Shown here: piece after piece, positions 14,402 to 24,800 of the stretch
How the letters are laid out: each line of letters starts with the position of its first letter
Position numbering within the stretch: position 1 is the stretch's first letter
Assembly: GCA_964510525.1 (NCBI GenBank)
Contig: CAZECE010000052.1
Coordinates: 1-61,636 of the forward strand
Direction: 5' to 3'
DNA length: 61,636 bases
Source: CAZECE01 sp964510525
Lineage (GTDB): Bacteria; Pseudomonadota; Gammaproteobacteria; Pseudomonadales; JANQJO01
Position numbers and translations under genes: made by a program
The notes under the pieces: generated by a model
The model's database searches: none
What the model was told of the DNA's origin: nothing
Seen by the model: the letters and a program-made list of their open reading frames with translations, nothing else

Positions 14402-15511
14402 CTAAGGCCAAGAGGGTTGTACGGATAGACCCAGAGTTTCTGGCCACCCCATCATTAAGTTCATGTTTTGAATGGCTTGACCGGCCGCGCCTTTCACCAA
14501 GTTATCAATAACACTGGAGATGATCAGCATATCCCCACCTTTGGGCTGCGCCAGGCCTATTTGACAATGGTTCGTACCTGCAACCCATTTCACCTGCGGC
14601 ACCTTACCCAAAGGTAAAACAGACACAAAACTGGCATCCAAATAGGCGGTATCAAGCACACTATGGGCCTGAGCCACATCAACACCTGCTTTGAGGCGCA
14701 CATAAATCGAAGACTCAATTCCTCGAGCCATTGGCAACAAGTGCGGCACGAAAGTTAAGCGAACATCCGACTCTTTATCGGCACAGCCTTGCAAGCCTTG
14801 CACAATCTCAGGTTGGTGACGATGTCCTGCTACCCCATAGGCTTTAAAGTTTCCAGTGACTTCTGCCGCCAACAGATCCACGTTGGCCTGACGACCAGCC
14901 CCACTGACGCCAGACTTCGCATCGACAACAATAGGTGACAGCTCAATCAACCCTTGCTGAATGAGCGGCCAAAGCGCTAACTGTATCGAGGTTGGATAAC
15001 AGCCGGGATTAGCGACCAATTGAGCCGATGCGATATCTTCAGCAAACCACTCAGCCAACCCATAGACCGCCTGATCTAACACATCAACCGCACTGTGCGG
15101 GCTTTGATACCAGGCCTGCCAAATTTCAGGGGCTTTTAACCGAAAATCCGCCGAGAGGTCCACGACCTTAACCCCAGCCTCCAACAACTCGGGTACCCGA
15201 TTCATAGCAACCCCATGAGGTGTTGCAAAAAAAACCACATCGACCTGTTTTAACTTTGGGTCATCGGGTGTAACAAAACTCAAACTCTTCTGAGAAGAAG
15301 GTAAGCAGGCGCGCAAAACAGGCAACGCATCAGCGATTTTTTGACCAACCCATTGCCGAGCGGTCACCACAGCGACCTCAACGTTTGGGTGTGAGAACAA
15401 CCACTTAAGCAGCTCAATACCGGTGTAACCGGTAGCACCAACAACGCCAACTTTTATGTGAGAAACACAAGAAACAGGTTCGGATACATCATTCATTACG
15501 GGAAACTTCAT
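14402..15511 (-). CDS. argC: N-acetyl-gamma-glutamyl-phosphate reductase
   Basis: Third enzyme of arginine synthesis. The NADP-binding loop 'VGVVGATGYTGIELLKWLFSHP', the catalytic Cys in 'LVANPGCYPTSIQLAL', and 'GVAGHRHQPEI' are all present, and the length (369) fits the long type 1 form. About 18 residues (MKFPVMNDVSEPVSCVSH) precede the normal start; an internal ATG (Met6, 15496) is also possible. The argC-erpA adjacency is common in gammaproteobacteria. Confidence 0.94.
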   Translation of the reverse strand: MKFPVMNDVSEPVSCVSHIKVGVVGATGYTGIELLKWLFSHPNVEVAVVTARQWVGQKIADALPVLRACLPSSQKSLSFVTPDDPKLKQVDVVFFATPHGVAMNRVPELLEAGVKVVDLSADFRLKAPEIWQAWYQSPHSAVDVLDQAVYGLAEWFAEDIASAQLVANPGCYPTSIQLALWPLIQQGLIELSPIVVDAKSGVSGAGRQANVDLLAAEVTGNFKAYGVAGHRHQPEIVQGLQGCADKESDVRLTFVPHLLPMARGIESSIYVRLKAGVDVAQAHSVLDTAYLDASFVSVLPLGKVPQVKWVAGTNHCQIGLAQPKGGDMLIISSVIDNLVKGAAGQAIQNMNLMMGWPETLGLSVQPSWP

Positions 15512-15589
15512 TCATAACAGCATTCATATTTGATTACGACATACTTAAATTACGGCATTTTTAACTAATGGAGAGTGTAAGGCAGGGAT

Positions 15590-15618
15590 TTCACTTATTC
15601 AAACGAATGAAGGATAAT
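15590..15618 (+). promoter_or_regulatory. sigma-70-like promoter for ettA
   Basis: TTCACT (15590-15595) and GATAAT (15613-15618) are 17 bases apart. They lie about 60 bases upstream of the ettA ATG in the divergent argC/ettA spacer. Confidence 0.5.
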
Positions 15619-15676
15619 GCGGCCCGATCCAAATCGATTTAACTGTTTTAAAGCGCATTTTTGGTAACCAAACATT

Positions 15677-17347
15677 ATGGCTCAATACGTTTATACTCTG
15701 AATCACTTGTCCAAAATTGTTCCACCCCAACGAAAAATCTTAGACGACATTTCTTTGTCCTTTTTCCCTGGCGCCAAGATTGGGGTTCTGGGTCTCAATG
15801 GGTCGGGTAAATCCAGTTTGTTAAAAATTATGGCCGGCGTTGACAAAGACTTCGACGGCGAAGCTCGCCCACAAAACAACCTCAAAATTGGCTACCTCCC
15901 CCAAGAGCCTCAACTCGACCCCAAACTCGATGTCAAAGGCAACGTAGAAATCGCCGTCGCCCCCGTCAAAGCCCTGCTCGAAGAATTTGATGCCGTAAAC
16001 ATGCGCTTTGGCGAAGAGCTGTCTGATGATGAGATGAACCAACTATTGGAACAACAAGCCGAACTGCAGAACCAAATTGAAGCGGCGAATGCGTGGGATC
16101 TGGACAGAACCTTAGAGCGGGCAGCCGACGCACTCAGGCTGCCACCCTGGGACACCCAAGTAGAGCACTTATCAGGTGGCGAAAAACGCCGCGTCGCACT
16201 GTGTCAGCTCTTATTATCCAGCCCAGATGTGTTGTTACTGGACGAGCCGACCAACCACCTCGATGCGGAAAGTGTCGCCTGGCTGGAACGCTTTTTACTG
16301 GAATTCCCTGGTACCGTGGTGGCGATTACGCACGATCGTTACTTCCTCGATAACGCGGCCGAATGGATTTTAGAGTTAGACCGTGGCCGAGGCATCCCCT
16401 ACAAAGGCAACTATTCCAGCTGGCTCGAACAAAAAGAAGCCCGCTTAGCGCAAGAATCCAAACAAGAGCAAGCCCACCAAAGAAGCATGAAGCAAGAGCT
16501 CGCATGGGTGCAAGCCAACCCCAAAGGCCGGCAAGCCAAAAATAAAGCGCGCTTACAACGCTTTGAAGAACTTAACTCCAAAGAATTTCAGCAACGACAG
16601 GAAACGGAGCAACTGTACATTCCACCTGGCGAGCGTTTGGGTGATCAAGTCATTGAATTTAACAACGTCAGCAAAACCTTTGATGGGCGCCTACTCTACG
16701 AAAACCTCAATTTTCAAATTCCCAAAGGAGCCATTGTTGGCATTATCGGCCCAAATGGTGCGGGTAAAACAACGTTGTTTAAGCTCATCACCGGCCAAGA
16801 AAAACCCGATCAAGGCCAAATTAACATTGGAGAAACCGTTGAGCTGGCCTACGTTGACCAAAGTCGTGACGCCTTGAATGACGGCAATACTCTGTGGGAA
16901 GAAATCTCTAATGGACAAGATATCATCCAAGTCGGCCAGTTTGAAATGCCCTCGCGTGCTTACGTCAGTCGGTTCAACTTTAAAGGCGCCGATCAGCAGA
17001 AAAAAATAGGGGATCTCTCAGGCGGCGAACGCAATCGCGTTCACTTGGCCAAATTACTTCAAAAAGGCGCTAATGTCTTACTATTAGACGAGCCGACTAA
17101 CGACTTAGATGTAGAAACCTTGCGGGCGCTCGAAAACGCCCTACTCAATTTCCCTGGAAACTGCATTGTGATCTCACATGACCGCTGGTTCTTGGACCGG
17201 ATTGCGACGCACATCTTAGCCTTTGAAGGCGACAGTCAAATTACGTTTTTTGATGGCAACTACACGGAATATGAAGCCTATCGCAAAAAACAACTGGGTG
17301 ACGACGCCTTACAGCCTACCCGGATTAAATATAAAAAAATCTCATAA
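15677..17347 (+). CDS. ettA: energy-dependent translational throttle protein EttA (ABC-F ATPase)
   Basis: The 556-residue protein has two ABC domains without membrane parts: Walker A 'GLNGSGKSSLL' and 'GPNGAGKTTLF', signatures 'LSGGEKRRVAL' and 'LSGGERNRVHL', and Walker B 'LLLDEPTNHLD' and 'LLLDEPTNDLD'. 'PQEPQLDP' and the linker between the domains fit EttA, which binds the ribosomal E site and gates elongation by ATP/ADP ratio. The length equals E. coli EttA. The end overlaps the convergent TetR gene by six bases. Confidence 0.95.
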   Translation: MAQYVYTLNHLSKIVPPQRKILDDISLSFFPGAKIGVLGLNGSGKSSLLKIMAGVDKDFDGEARPQNNLKIGYLPQEPQLDPKLDVKGNVEIAVAPVKALLEEFDAVNMRFGEELSDDEMNQLLEQQAELQNQIEAANAWDLDRTLERAADALRLPPWDTQVEHLSGGEKRRVALCQLLLSSPDVLLLDEPTNHLDAESVAWLERFLLEFPGTVVAITHDRYFLDNAAEWILELDRGRGIPYKGNYSSWLEQKEARLAQESKQEQAHQRSMKQELAWVQANPKGRQAKNKARLQRFEELNSKEFQQRQETEQLYIPPGERLGDQVIEFNNVSKTFDGRLLYENLNFQIPKGAIVGIIGPNGAGKTTLFKLITGQEKPDQGQINIGETVELAYVDQSRDALNDGNTLWEEISNGQDIIQVGQFEMPSRAYVSRFNFKGADQQKKIGDLSGGERNRVHLAKLLQKGANVLLLDEPTNDLDVETLRALENALLNFPGNCIVISHDRWFLDRIATHILAFEGDSQITFFDGNYTEYEAYRKKQLGDDALQPTRIKYKKIS

Positions 17348-18187
17348 GAGATCCGGCTCCGGAACCTGAGAAGACTCGTCAGCAACAGTCATCCTGGCTC
17401 GACCATCGACCAAGATGGCCATGGCTACTTTGCGAATCGAGTCTTTACAGCTGATGACGTCTTCAGGTGTAACATCTGGCTTAGTCAGCAAATGTATGGA
17501 AGCACTCTCCGCAGCCCAGATGACCGATAAAAAGATCCATCGATCGTATTTGACTTGCTCAAGCTCCCAAAGCTTGACTTCAAACACCCGAGCAAACTCA
17601 CTTTGTAACGCCTGACGATGCTTGGTTAAAACGGAATTCGAGCTGGCGGCCTTCTCATGGAACAACCGAATCAATGGCCCCAAACTCTCATGATAATCAA
17701 AAAACAAGTTCACACAGGTTTCAATCAACCCATTGAGACTTTTTGCACCCGCCATAAAAGCGCGATAACGAGTCAGCAACATGCCCACGAGCAGCTCATA
17801 AACACACTCAATAACATCTGTTTTATTCTTAAAATACTTGTAAAAAGTGCGCCTAGACACTTGCGCGGCGTTTAATAAATCCTGAACCGTCGCCAGTTCG
17901 AGGCCGTATTTTAAAAACACCTCAACGGACCCAATGACAATTTGCGCCCTAGCCGCAGCAGGTGCAAGCATGGCTTTATTCTCGTCATCCGCTTCATTGT
18001 AACTCTTTTCAATCAGAAACTTGACCATGCCTTGGATCAAATCAAGTTTGGATTGATCTGGAGCACCAACAATGGGCTCCCTCAATTCGTTTTGATGCGT
18101 ATTAGCGATCTCTTGATTGCTATTTTCTGATCCAACACCAGACTTAGAATCACCACCAGAGGGGTGCTCAGAGGACTCCATATTCAT
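17342..18187 (-). CDS. TetR-family transcriptional regulator
   Basis: From the ATG at 18187 (GGGAAGA upstream) the protein is 281 residues. The first ~75 residues are a polar, Ser/Asn/Glu-rich extension. The HTH is 'GLELATVQDLLNAAQVSRRTFYKYFKNKTDVIECVYE' (about residues 95-131), a clear TetR motif, followed by an all-helical ligand domain. It lies downstream of glcB on the same strand but behind a terminator, so a regulatory link to glcB is only a guess. An in-frame start at 18220 is less likely. The stop overlaps ettA by six bases. Confidence 0.85.
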   Translation of the reverse strand: MNMESSEHPSGGDSKSGVGSENSNQEIANTHQNELREPIVGAPDQSKLDLIQGMVKFLIEKSYNEADDENKAMLAPAAARAQIVIGSVEVFLKYGLELATVQDLLNAAQVSRRTFYKYFKNKTDVIECVYELLVGMLLTRYRAFMAGAKSLNGLIETCVNLFFDYHESLGPLIRLFHEKAASSNSVLTKHRQALQSEFARVFEVKLWELEQVKYDRWIFLSVIWAAESASIHLLTKPDVTPEDVISCKDSIRKVAMAILVDGRARMTVADESSQVPEPDLL

Positions 18188-18400
18188 AAAATGATCTTCC
18201 CAACAGTTGAAACCAATCACGAACCGTTAATCCGCTTTCCTTAGCTCCACTGATAACCAGGTAGACGCCACTTAGCAACTTAACCACTTACCCGAATTCT
18301 CTTCCTGAGATCAGCTCGATGTAAACGCTCTTATACACCCTTTACTGTTGGTTGTCATGTTGTTAAAGAATATTCGCATATAATTGAGAAACGAATGAAA

Positions 18401-18420
18401 GCGGCGACCGAAATCACCGC
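18401..18420 (-). terminator. intrinsic terminator after glcB
   Basis: On the minus strand GCGGTGA-TTTCGG-TCGCCGC forms a 7-bp stem with one G-T pair, followed by TTTCATTCGTTT. It begins about 12 bases after the glcB stop. Confidence 0.6.
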
Positions 18421-18432
18421 TTAAAAAGCAAT

Positions 18433-20649
18433 CTAAAAAGACGCCTTTGCTAAACTTTTTAACTCTCGACGTCGCTTATGCAACACAGGCTCAGTATACC
18501 CATTCGGCTGAGCACGCCCTTCAAACACCAGCTCACAAGCAGCCTGAAAAGCAATACTGGCATCAAAATTGGCGGCCATCGGTTGATAAAGTGGATCTTC
18601 GGCATTTTGACCGTCCACCACCTTGGCCATTCTTTGGAAAGTTTCCGTCACTTGCGACTCAGTCACCAAACCATGGTGCAACCAGTTGGTAATGTATTGA
18701 GAAGAAATACGCAAAGTCGCTCGATCCTCCATCAACCCAACGTTGTCAATATCCGGCACTTTAGAGCATCCGACGCCTTGATCAATCCAGCGAACCACAT
18801 AACCCAAAATACCTTGAGCATTATTGTCAAGCTCTTGCTGAATCGCGTCAGGTGTTAACGCCTCTTCCAGGAGAGGGATCGTCAGGATATCTAAAATGTT
18901 AGCGCAAGGACGCTGACTGAGATCTTGCTGCACGGCAGCCACGGAGACCTGATGATAATGAATGGCATGCAAGGTTGCTGCTGTTGGCGACGGGACCCAA
19001 GCACAATTGGCCCCCGCCTCGGGGTGCACCTGCTTGGTTTGCAGCATTTGAGCCATCTCATCCGGTTTGGGCCACATCCCCTTACCAATTTGAGCATGCC
19101 CTGGGCAGCCAGTCGTTAACCCCATATCCACGTTCCAATCTTCGTAAGCGGCAATCCATTTTGCCCCTTTCATTTTGGTTTTGGGAATAAATGCACCGGC
19201 TTCCATACTGGTGTGTATTTCATCACCAGTTCGATCCAAAAAGCCGGTATTGATGAAAATCACCCGTTCTTTAGCCACTTCAATACATGCCTTCAAATTC
19301 ACGGTGGTGCGACGCTCTTCGTCCATGATCCCTATCTTGAGCGTATTTTTAGAAAGCCCCAGCGCGTCCTCAATCCGACTGAACAATTCTACCGTAAAAG
19401 CCACTTCGGCTGGCCCATGCATCTTGGGCTTGACGATGTAGACACTGCCCTTTTGACTGTTTGGTAACAACTCAGCCCCATCATGTGACGCTTGGTTAGC
19501 TAAGCGATCAGCCTTTTGAAGATCATGCAACGCAATCAAGCTGGTCACCATACCATCAAGAAAGCCTTCAGGAATTTCTTGGCCTTGATACAAAACCGCG
19601 TCGGTTTTCATCAGCAAGCCCACATTGCGCACCAACATGAGACTACGACCAGACAATATCAGTGGGTCACCATTGACGCCCTGATAAAGCCGATCTTCTG
19701 CCAAGGTTCGAACCACTTCACGATCGCCTTTCTTAAAGCTGGTTTTTAAAGAGCCTTTCATAAGCCCTAACCAATTTCGATAGACCAGGGTTTTATCCTC
19801 AGCATCCACAGCGGCAACCGAGTCTTCACAATCTTGAATCGTGGTCACTGCAGATTCGAGTACCACGTCTTTAACGCCAGCAGCATGCTCTTTACCTATG
19901 GGATGATTCTTATCTAACTGGATTTCAATGTGCAGTTCGTTGTGCTTGAAAAGCAAGCCATTCGGCTGCTCAACGCTTCCAGAAAACCCGGCCCAAGCCG
20001 AAGGGTCTTTTAGCTGTGATTCCGCACCATCGGCAAACACCGCATACAACTGATAAGGCGACGACTCACGGATCTCATATTTCGTGACATCCGCATGTGA
20101 TTTGAGTGTGAGTGGTAACGCTTGATCCAAGAAGTCAGCCGCAAAAGCCACGACTTTAGCGCCTCGCGCCGGATTGTAAGTGGCTCCCTTTTCTGCACCA
20201 CCTTCTTCACTGATCACATCGGTTCCATAAAGCGCATCGTACAAGCTACCCCAACGCGCATTGGCGGCATTCAAGGCATAACGAGCGTTCATAACAGGGA
20301 CAACCAACTGAGGACCCGCAATGGTCGCAATTTCAGCGTCCACATTTTCTGTGGTCACAGCAACCGTTTTAGGTTCAGGCAGTATGTAGCCAATATCTTC
20401 TAAAAACCCTTTAACCGCAGCAGGAGATTTTACTTTCCCAGGATGCGCCAACGCCCAGGCATCAATTTTCTTCTGCAATTCATCTCTCGTTTCTAACAGC
20501 GCGGCATTTTCAGGAGCCAACTCGCTAATGATGTTTTCAAACGCCGTCCAAAACGTTTCCGCACTCAAGCCCGTCCCCGGTAACGCTTCCTCCATTAAAA
20601 AATCATATAAGACGTCCTTGATCTCCAGATCACCCAAACGCTGCCCCAT
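18433..20649 (-). CDS. glcB: malate synthase G
   Basis: The 738-residue length and motifs are those of the G isoform: 'LYDFLMEEALPGTGLSAETFW' at the start, 'IVKPKMHGPAEVAFTVELFSRIED', 'IGIMDEERRTTVNLKACIEVAKERVIFINTGFLDRTGDEIHTSMEAGAF' (with the catalytic Arg and Asp/Glu), and 'GANCAWVPSPTAATLHAIHYHQVSV'. It condenses glyoxylate with acetyl-CoA to malate. No glycolate oxidase or isocitrate lyase gene is next to it. It appears monocistronic, with its own terminator and a 327-base upstream spacer. Confidence 0.96.
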   Translation of the reverse strand: MGQRLGDLEIKDVLYDFLMEEALPGTGLSAETFWTAFENIISELAPENAALLETRDELQKKIDAWALAHPGKVKSPAAVKGFLEDIGYILPEPKTVAVTTENVDAEIATIAGPQLVVPVMNARYALNAANARWGSLYDALYGTDVISEEGGAEKGATYNPARGAKVVAFAADFLDQALPLTLKSHADVTKYEIRESSPYQLYAVFADGAESQLKDPSAWAGFSGSVEQPNGLLFKHNELHIEIQLDKNHPIGKEHAAGVKDVVLESAVTTIQDCEDSVAAVDAEDKTLVYRNWLGLMKGSLKTSFKKGDREVVRTLAEDRLYQGVNGDPLILSGRSLMLVRNVGLLMKTDAVLYQGQEIPEGFLDGMVTSLIALHDLQKADRLANQASHDGAELLPNSQKGSVYIVKPKMHGPAEVAFTVELFSRIEDALGLSKNTLKIGIMDEERRTTVNLKACIEVAKERVIFINTGFLDRTGDEIHTSMEAGAFIPKTKMKGAKWIAAYEDWNVDMGLTTGCPGHAQIGKGMWPKPDEMAQMLQTKQVHPEAGANCAWVPSPTAATLHAIHYHQVSVAAVQQDLSQRPCANILDILTIPLLEEALTPDAIQQELDNNAQGILGYVVRWIDQGVGCSKVPDIDNVGLMEDRATLRISSQYITNWLHHGLVTESQVTETFQRMAKVVDGQNAEDPLYQPMAANFDASIAFQAACELVFEGRAQPNGYTEPVLHKRRRELKSLAKASF

Positions 20650-20665
20650 AAATCACTCCTTATTA

Positions 20666-20705
20666 CTTATATGTAAAAACCCATCTTATGTAAAAAACCC
20701 GCCAT
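20666..20705. repeat. imperfect tandem repeat x2, about 19 bp
   Basis: CTTATATGTAAAAACCCAT (20666-20684) is followed directly by CTTATGTAAAAAACCCGCCAT (20685-20705), just upstream of the glcB start. Confidence 0.55.
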
Positions 20706-20896
20706 GCTAAAAAAACACGCCTCTTGAAAAAATCCAAGTGCAGAAATTCGGTGTGTGAGTGTACACAAAATAAGAAAGCAAAACGATTTTTTTGGTTAAC
20801 GACCAAAAACTCGCCAAGAATAAGAGGCAAAAAGTATGTTAATTTTATGACTGTCAATATAATTAGACCGATGTTAGCCTATTCGTGCTCAACTAT

Positions 20897-20924
20897 TAAC
20901 GTTCAACAAGTAACGTTCAACAAG
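20897..20924. repeat. perfect 14-bp tandem repeat x2
   Basis: TAACGTTCAACAAG occurs at 20897-20910 and again at 20911-20924 without mismatch. Confidence 0.9.
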
Positions 20925-20976
20925 GGATTAACACCTCATTCCTAATATAAGACTTATCAATTAGGGGGAACAACAA

Positions 20977-21762
20977 TTGGATTCACAACTTGATGCAAAG
21001 TTAACGTCTAATAGTGTTTTTATTGCTCCCCCTGAAAAAAGACACTACCCAGCGCAAACTGAACACCCTCTTCTTGATTCCTGCAGCGTATATCAAATCA
21101 ACAATTATGAACTTAACCAAAAACGAATGACCAAAGTACCCTATCTGGATATTCGAGATTGCTCTCAATGCCGCTTGTTAACACAAGCCGGTAAAAATAA
21201 TTTCCTTTTTGTCACAAATCTGCCCTCTCCCTTAAGTAAGTACCCGTACTTTATCTTCCAAACCCCTCTTAACGTATCAACTCATTTAAAAACCACAACA
21301 CTGTCTCAAGTGGCCATCAGCACGGAAGCCGTTGCTGATTTAAAACAAGCCATTGAAACAGCCTTTAAACAACAAAAAGCCGAATCTTTTATTCAAGTAG
21401 GCGAAGATCATTATCGAGTAAAATACCTAGCACCTGAGACTACTGACGATAAAGCAAGAGTAGAAATACGCTCCAATTTACCCGTACTGTCAGGCGATTG
21501 GCTGTCTAGATTTACATTAACTGAAGAAGAATTTGAGCAAACCAAAAGTATCATTGGCAACATCATGCAAACATCTGGCGTGAAAAAAGAAACTATAGCG
21601 CAAACCAGAAAAGTACTGGCCACCTTATACAAAGAAATACAGCCTCAAGAACTCAAAGCCTTCTTTGACCTGCGCCCCATCATTAAAAACCCCATACAGA
21701 AACATAAGATACACAACAAACAAACCTCCCCTAAATTCCTAGCAGCACCCGCACTGCAGTAA
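20977..21762 (+). CDS. orphan protein of unknown function
   Basis: The start is TTG at 20977 with AGGGGGAA seven bases upstream. The 261-residue protein (MDSQLDAKLTSNSVFIAPPE...) has no signal peptide or membrane helix. A Cys-x-x-Cys pair (DCSQCRLL, about residues 62-65) lies in the first third, a mixed strand/helix middle region follows, and the C-terminus is basic. The polar, Ser/Asn-rich N-terminus and its isolation recall the other orphans at 2392 and 8209. The bases before the start (ATTAGGGGGAA) are nearly the same as ATTAGGGGAA at 8181-8190. I do not recognise a family. Confidence 0.6.
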   Translation: MDSQLDAKLTSNSVFIAPPEKRHYPAQTEHPLLDSCSVYQINNYELNQKRMTKVPYLDIRDCSQCRLLTQAGKNNFLFVTNLPSPLSKYPYFIFQTPLNVSTHLKTTTLSQVAISTEAVADLKQAIETAFKQQKAESFIQVGEDHYRVKYLAPETTDDKARVEIRSNLPVLSGDWLSRFTLTEEEFEQTKSIIGNIMQTSGVKKETIAQTRKVLATLYKEIQPQELKAFFDLRPIIKNPIQKHKIHNKQTSPKFLAAPALQ

Positions 21763-21871
21763 GCCAACAACCTGTCAGGCTTGTCCTTAAGAAACATTTT
21801 TGGCTATACCATAACGGGCGCACAATACATCTTTTGTATTAGGCCTCAAAGATCTTCGAACATTCAGCTTG
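21763..21871. other. convergent spacer, weak hairpin
   Basis: The orphan gene and dnaE converge here. AATACA (21824-21829) and TGTATT (21835-21840) form a 6-bp AT-rich hairpin that could help termination; no strong intrinsic terminator is seen. Confidence 0.3.
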
Positions 21872-24800
21872 TTAATATACCCACTGAACCGACTCAATCC
21901 CAGGCTGATCAAGTAGATGATTCCGCAGCTCAGACTTCGGCTGAATCTTCCAGTGCTCAGACAACTGCAAAGACACCCTGGCCTGTTTATGTTGATAATC
22001 AATCAATACCGGGCACTTTCCATCGCCTCGATAGGGCTCTAGCGCTTGAACCAAACAATCAACAAATTGAACGTTTGCCGCCTGATCCCCGCAGACCTGT
22101 AACCGAAGCGCTCTGGCAAAATGAGTTTGCGCATCCGCATAACTGATCAAGTTGTTGGCCTTAATTTTTAACGAATCACTGTACTCATCATTCGAGATTT
22201 CACCTTCCACCAAAATAATTTCATCTTTAATTAAGACCGACTGGCAACGCTCAAACACCTCACCAAAAACAGACACTTCAATGCGTCCCGTGCGATCATC
22301 CAAGGTCACAAAGGCATTACGGCCACCACGCTTTGATTTCATGGTACGAACACCCAACACCAACCCCGCTATCGTGCGACTTTGTCCTCGTCCGGTTGGT
22401 TCTAATCGGTTAATCGTATTCGATACCCATTGCCGCAACTCAGCTTCATACTCATCAATAGGATGGCCAGTCAGGTACAAACCCAAGGTTTGCTTTTCCC
22501 CTTGCAAACGCTCTTTATCCGTCCACGAGGTCGCTGCAACCAATTCAGGCTCGAGAGAATCAATATCCGCAAACAAATCCATCAAACCATTGGCTTTACG
22601 TCGGCTTTGCTGCTCGGCCCAATCCAGCGCTCCGCCAAAATTCTCAAAAATCGTCGCTCGATCAGGCCCTAATTCATCCAATGCCCCTGCTCGACACATG
22701 GCCTCCAGAGTCCGACGATTTAATTTTCGCAAATCCACACGACTGACAAAATTGAATAAACTGGTGTACTCCCCCTTTTGCAAGCGCTCTTTGACCACCG
22801 ACTCAATAGCCGACTCCCCAACACCCTTGATGGCCCCCAACCCATAAATAATGCGCTCACCTTTGACACTGAAAGCATACAGAGACTCATTTAAGCGAGG
22901 CGAGGATACCTCTAACCCAATGTCGCGACACTCCTCTACGAGCACGACAACTTTGTCCGTGTTATCCATATCCGACGACAACACCGCCGCCATAAATTCA
23001 GAAGGATAATGCGTTTTCAACCAGGCTGTTTGATAAGACAACAACGCGTAAGCTGCGGAGTGCGACTTGTTAAAACCATAGCCCGCAAACTTCTCCATCA
23101 AATCAAAAATGTAGTTCGCCGTATCCGCCTCGATTTCCAGCTTCCCAGAACCTGATAGAAAGAGTTCCCGCTGCTTGGCCATTTCTTCGGGTTTTTTCTT
23201 CCCCATCGCCCGACGCAGCATATCCGCTTGCCCCAGGGTATAACCCGCTAACACCTGAGCAATCTGCATCACCTGCTCTTGATACAGAATCACCCCATAG
23301 GTGTTTTCTAAAATGGGCTCTAACCAAGGATGCGGATAGGTCACTTCCGCGCGCCCATGCTTACGATTGATAAAATCATCGACCATTCCTGACTGCAAAG
23401 GACCCGGTCGAAACAGCGCCACCAAAGCCACAATATCTTCAAACGAGCTAGGCTTGAGGCGCTTAATCAACTCTTTCATACCCCGTGATTCCAGCTGAAA
23501 CACAGCCGTTGTCACACCAGATTCCAGTAAAGAAAACGTTGGCTTATCATCTAAAGGGATACTCTCAATCGAGACAGGGTCACGACCGTTTTTAACAATA
23601 TTTTTCAAAGCCCAATCGATGATGGTCAGCGTCCTCAGACCCAAGAAGTCAAATTTGACCAAACCCGCTTGCTCAACATCGTCTTTGTCAAATTGCGTCA
23701 CCAAGTTCTCACCTTGGTTATCACAATACAAAGGCACTAAATCAGTCAACGCGCCCGGCGCAATCACCACACCACCGGCGTGCTTACCCACGTTTCTGGT
23801 GAGACCTTCCAGTTCGAGCGCTCGATCAAGAATGTCATGCACTTCATCATCGTCGTCATACAGCGCTTTCAGCTGCGCTTCATGCTCTAAGGCTTTGGTA
23901 AGCGTCATCCCCAATTCAAAGGGCACTAACTTAGCGATACGATCGACGAACCCATAGGGTTTGCCTAACACCCGCCCTACATCTCTAACCACCGCTTTGG
24001 CAGCCATCGAGCCATAGGTAATGATTTGCGAGACAGCATCTCGACCATAGGTCTCCGCCACATACTCTATGACTCGATCACGACCTTCCATACAAAAATC
24101 GATATCAAAATCCGGCATCGACACCCGCTCCGGATTCAAAAACCGCTCAAACAGCAAATCGTATGTTAAAGGGTCCAAATCCGTTATCTTCAAAGCATAA
24201 GCCACCAAAGAACCCGCACCAGAACCACGCCCCGGCCCCACGGGAATTTGGTTGTCTTTGGCCCATTGAATAAAGTCCATCACAATCAAAAAATACCCGG
24301 GAAACCCCATTTGATTGATGATGTCGAGCTCGACCTTCAAACGCGCTTGATAAGCCGCCACATCCAACTCTGAATTCTGCATTTGCAAAAAAGCAATGCG
24401 CTCTTTTAAGCCGACTTCAGCTAAGTGCACCAAATAACTTTCAATCGTATGACCATCCGGAATCGGGTAGTTCGGCAAGTAATACGTCCCCAAAGGCACT
24501 TCGGCACTGCAACGCATTGCAATGTGATGCGTGTTTTCAATGGCTTCCGGCAGATCAGCAAACAATTCAGCCATCTCCGTTGGGCTCTTTAAATATTGTT
24601 GATCTGTATACAAACGTGGACGCTTAGGATTTTCCAGCGTCTCACCTTGATGAATGCACACTCGTACTTCATGTGCTTCAAAAGCCGAAGGTTCTAAAAA
24701 GCACACCGTGTTGGTCGCCACCACAGGACACTGCCATTCGGTCGCTAATGCCACCACTTGACGCAAATAAGGCTCATCTTCAGGACGTCCTAAGCGCTGG

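Larger units (their letters stand above)
20650..20976. other. divergent spacer between glcB and an orphan gene
   Basis: This 327-base AT-rich spacer holds two tandem repeats (20666-20705 and 20897-20924) and AGGGGGAA at 20963-20970, the Shine-Dalgarno for the TTG at 20977. Promoters for both genes must be here, but I cannot pick one with confidence. No gene is seen. Confidence 0.4.

Noticed and set aside
21781..22146. 121-residue plus-strand ORF between the orphan and dnaE
   Set aside because: Most of it is antisense to the dnaE C-terminus, and no Shine-Dalgarno precedes it.
22152..22847. 231-residue plus-strand ORF opposite dnaE
   Set aside because: It lies fully inside the conserved dnaE coding sequence and shows no motif; shadows of this size are common here.
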